Positions 63,179 to 64,000 of a stretch of DNA of 64,000 nt are shown here, piece by piece. The position numbers and the translations under genes are program-made. The notes beneath the pieces were generated by a model that saw nothing but the letters and a program-made list of their open reading frames with translations, did not search any database and had not been told where the DNA came from. The first letter of the stretch is position 1, and each line of letters starts with the position of its first letter. Source of the DNA: Bacteroidaceae bacterium. Lineage in GTDB: Bacteria > Bacteroidota > Bacteroidia > Bacteroidales > Bacteroidaceae. The stretch lies in the NCBI GenBank assembly GCA_017507385.1, contig JAFWAX010000084.1, forward strand, positions 1-64,000, given 5' to 3'.

Positions 63179-63186
63179 TATCTTTG
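63179..63186 (+). promoter_or_regulatory. -7 element of the orphan upxY gene
   Basis: TATCTTTG, 30 nt before the ATG at 63217 and 9 nt before an alternative ATG at 63196. Confidence 0.6.
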
Positions 63187-63216
63187 TAAGGTTTTATGCT
63201 TCACAGCTTTACTCAC

Positions 63217-63798
63217 ATGTCAGAAGAAGGTCAATTGGACATAAAGAAAACAACTGCACAAAACGAGGAAGAAACACAATGGTTTGTCCTGAAAGTGAGC
63301 CGCAAAGAGCGGCTGGCTACAGAAGTGCTGGAAGGAGCCGGATTGAGAACATTCTGCCCGACAGTGCCTACAGACATCACCATAAGGGGCGAGAAACGCA
63401 TTGCAGAGCGTCCTCTCATACCAAACACCATTTTTGTTTCCGCACCTTTCGGCATTCTTAACAGCATCAGAAGGCAACATCCTTTCATCACATATTGCTA
63501 CCAAAAACAGGACGGAAGGTATAAAATTCTGCATGTACCAGAACGAGAAATGGAGCGTTTCATCGACTCAACGGAAAAGATGAAGAACGACATTACTTAT
63601 TTCCGACCTGAGGAAGTGGAACTTAAGACAGGCGACAAAGTACGCATTGTTGGCGGAATCTTTGACGGCTACGAAGGGACGCTGCTGAAGGCGAAAGGAC
63701 GAGCCAAACGAATGTTTCTTGTCAACTTCGAGCTACTGGGTGCCTTGGGCACGCACATTGAGCCACAATACATCCGACTCATCAAAAGCGAACAATAA
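63217..63798 (+). CDS. UpxY-family transcription antiterminator, orphan (copy 2)
   Basis: About 193 aa from the ATG at 63217 (MSEEGQLDIKK); an earlier in-frame ATG at 63196 adds seven residues but lies too close to the -7 element. NusG N-terminal domain: ETQWFVLKVSRKERLATEVL (W at about residue 22), then RPLIPNTIFVSAPFG. KOW domain: GDKVRIVGGIFDGYEGTLL, ending THIEPQYIRLI. No capsule genes follow: a terminator hairpin comes next and the following gene runs the other way. Its target operon is therefore outside or unlinked. Confidence 0.85.
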   Translation: MSEEGQLDIKKTTAQNEEETQWFVLKVSRKERLATEVLEGAGLRTFCPTVPTDITIRGEKRIAERPLIPNTIFVSAPFGILNSIRRQHPFITYCYQKQDGRYKILHVPEREMERFIDSTEKMKNDITYFRPEEVELKTGDKVRIVGGIFDGYEGTLLKAKGRAKRMFLVNFELLGALGTHIEPQYIRLIKSEQ

Positions 63799-63868
63799 TC
63801 CAGCCTCCTCCATTCTTAGCCAGACAACAACTCACTTCATTACTCCCCCACCACCAATAGAAAGTACC

Positions 63869-63912
63869 AATAAAATCTCGCAACCGCACAACAGCGATTG
63901 CGAGATTTTATT
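63869..63912. terminator. Bidirectional terminator after the orphan upxY
   Basis: Perfect 15-bp stem AATAAAATCTCGCAA / TTGCGAGATTTTATT with a 14-nt loop and A/T-rich flanks on both sides. Confidence 0.85.
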
Positions 63913-63958
63913 AAATTCAGCAAAACTTTATTTATTTTACCAAATACAAACAAATCAG

Positions 63959-64000
63959 CTACTTGACCAGTATCTTCTTGATACTTCCGTCGCTCATTTT
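63959..64000 (-). CDS. C-terminal end of a secreted protein with type IX-like tail (partial)
   Basis: Only the last 13 codons and the TAG (63961-63959) are in the window: KMSDGSIKKILVK. This is almost the same tail as in the 1288-aa protein at 23394 (FSDGSTKKVLVK), so the gene to the right most likely codes another secreted or surface protein with the same sorting end. Confidence 0.65.
   Translation of the reverse strand, partial: KMSDGSIKKILVK

Noticed and set aside
1..64000. tRNA, rRNA, insertion sequence or prophage genes
   Set aside because: I looked for tRNA-like cloverleaf arms, rRNA segments and transposase or phage proteins and saw none.

Overview
The window looks like a chromosomal segment of a Bacteroidales bacterium, most likely a gut or rumen Prevotella relative. 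This is inferred from the gene families and promoters, not from a database match. The signs are: UpxY/UpxZ-type capsule regulators; promoters of the Bacteroidetes form TTTG-N19/20-TAnnTTTG; PL11, GH31, GH43, GH95 and GH106-type polysaccharide enzymes; secreted proteins ending in a short Gly/Lys-rich type IX-like tail; a NigD-like lipoprotein; and the EF-P and arginine gene arrangement.

Layout. (1) 1-13,620, minus strand: the promoter-proximal part of a capsule or O-antigen locus. A promoter near 13.6 kb and a leader of about 360 nt precede upxY and upxZ. Then come a Wzx flippase, an FrhB-like iron-sulfur protein, two pyruvyl-transferase-like proteins, two glycosyltransferases, an EpsG-like polymerase, a nitroreductase-like protein, a hexapeptide acyltransferase, and two deoxysugar enzymes (FdtA-like 3,4-ketoisomerase and NDP-hexose 2,3-dehydratase) that run off the left edge. 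(2) 13.6-14.6 kb: a nest of purine/pyrimidine-biased repeats. (3) 14.6-19.3 kb, minus: a five-gene 2-oxoacid:ferredoxin oxidoreductase operon led by an acyl-CoA ligase; its alpha subunit carries a frameshift. (4) 19.8-21.2 kb, plus: a voltage-gated-type K+ channel overlapping a phosphopantetheinyl transferase. (5) 21.2-21.6 kb: the same repeat family again, then formate-THF ligase. (6) 23.4-36.5 kb, minus: two very large secreted proteins (one a PL11 rhamnogalacturonan lyase fused to a beta-helix stalk) and a 1342-aa SNF2 helicase. (7) 36.7-45.8 kb: a TonB receptor, a PFL/ACT pair, and a PASTA-rluD-ddl-plsC-nigD-like operon in which ddl is frameshifted; then rpmH diverging from efp. (8) 46.8-51.4 kb, plus: an arginine operon argR-GNAT-argG-argC-argD with candidate ARG boxes. 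(9) 51.5-63.1 kb: glycan enzymes (GH43 lipoprotein, GH31-GH95 operon, a two-domain esterase, GH106-like) without SusC/SusD, plus a DMT transporter. (10) A second, orphan UpxY at 63.2 kb, and at the right edge the last 13 codons of another secreted protein.

How the parts work together. The enzymes PL11, GH106-like, GH43 and the esterase fit breakdown of acetylated rhamnogalacturonan or related pectin. GH31 plus GH95 would suit fucosylated xyloglucan or similar side chains. The capsule locus is under processive antitermination control.

The least explained features are non-coding. A family of three near-perfect 74-78 bp palindromes shares a fixed core, and its outer arm bases differ between copies but always as matching pairs. 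A second family of purine/pyrimidine stem repeats clusters beside the capsule promoter, and a third short repeat has inserted in frame into upxZ. Homopolymer G tracts sit in or just before several surface-related genes. Two single-base frameshifts in core metabolic genes (vorB, ddl) most simply indicate assembly errors.
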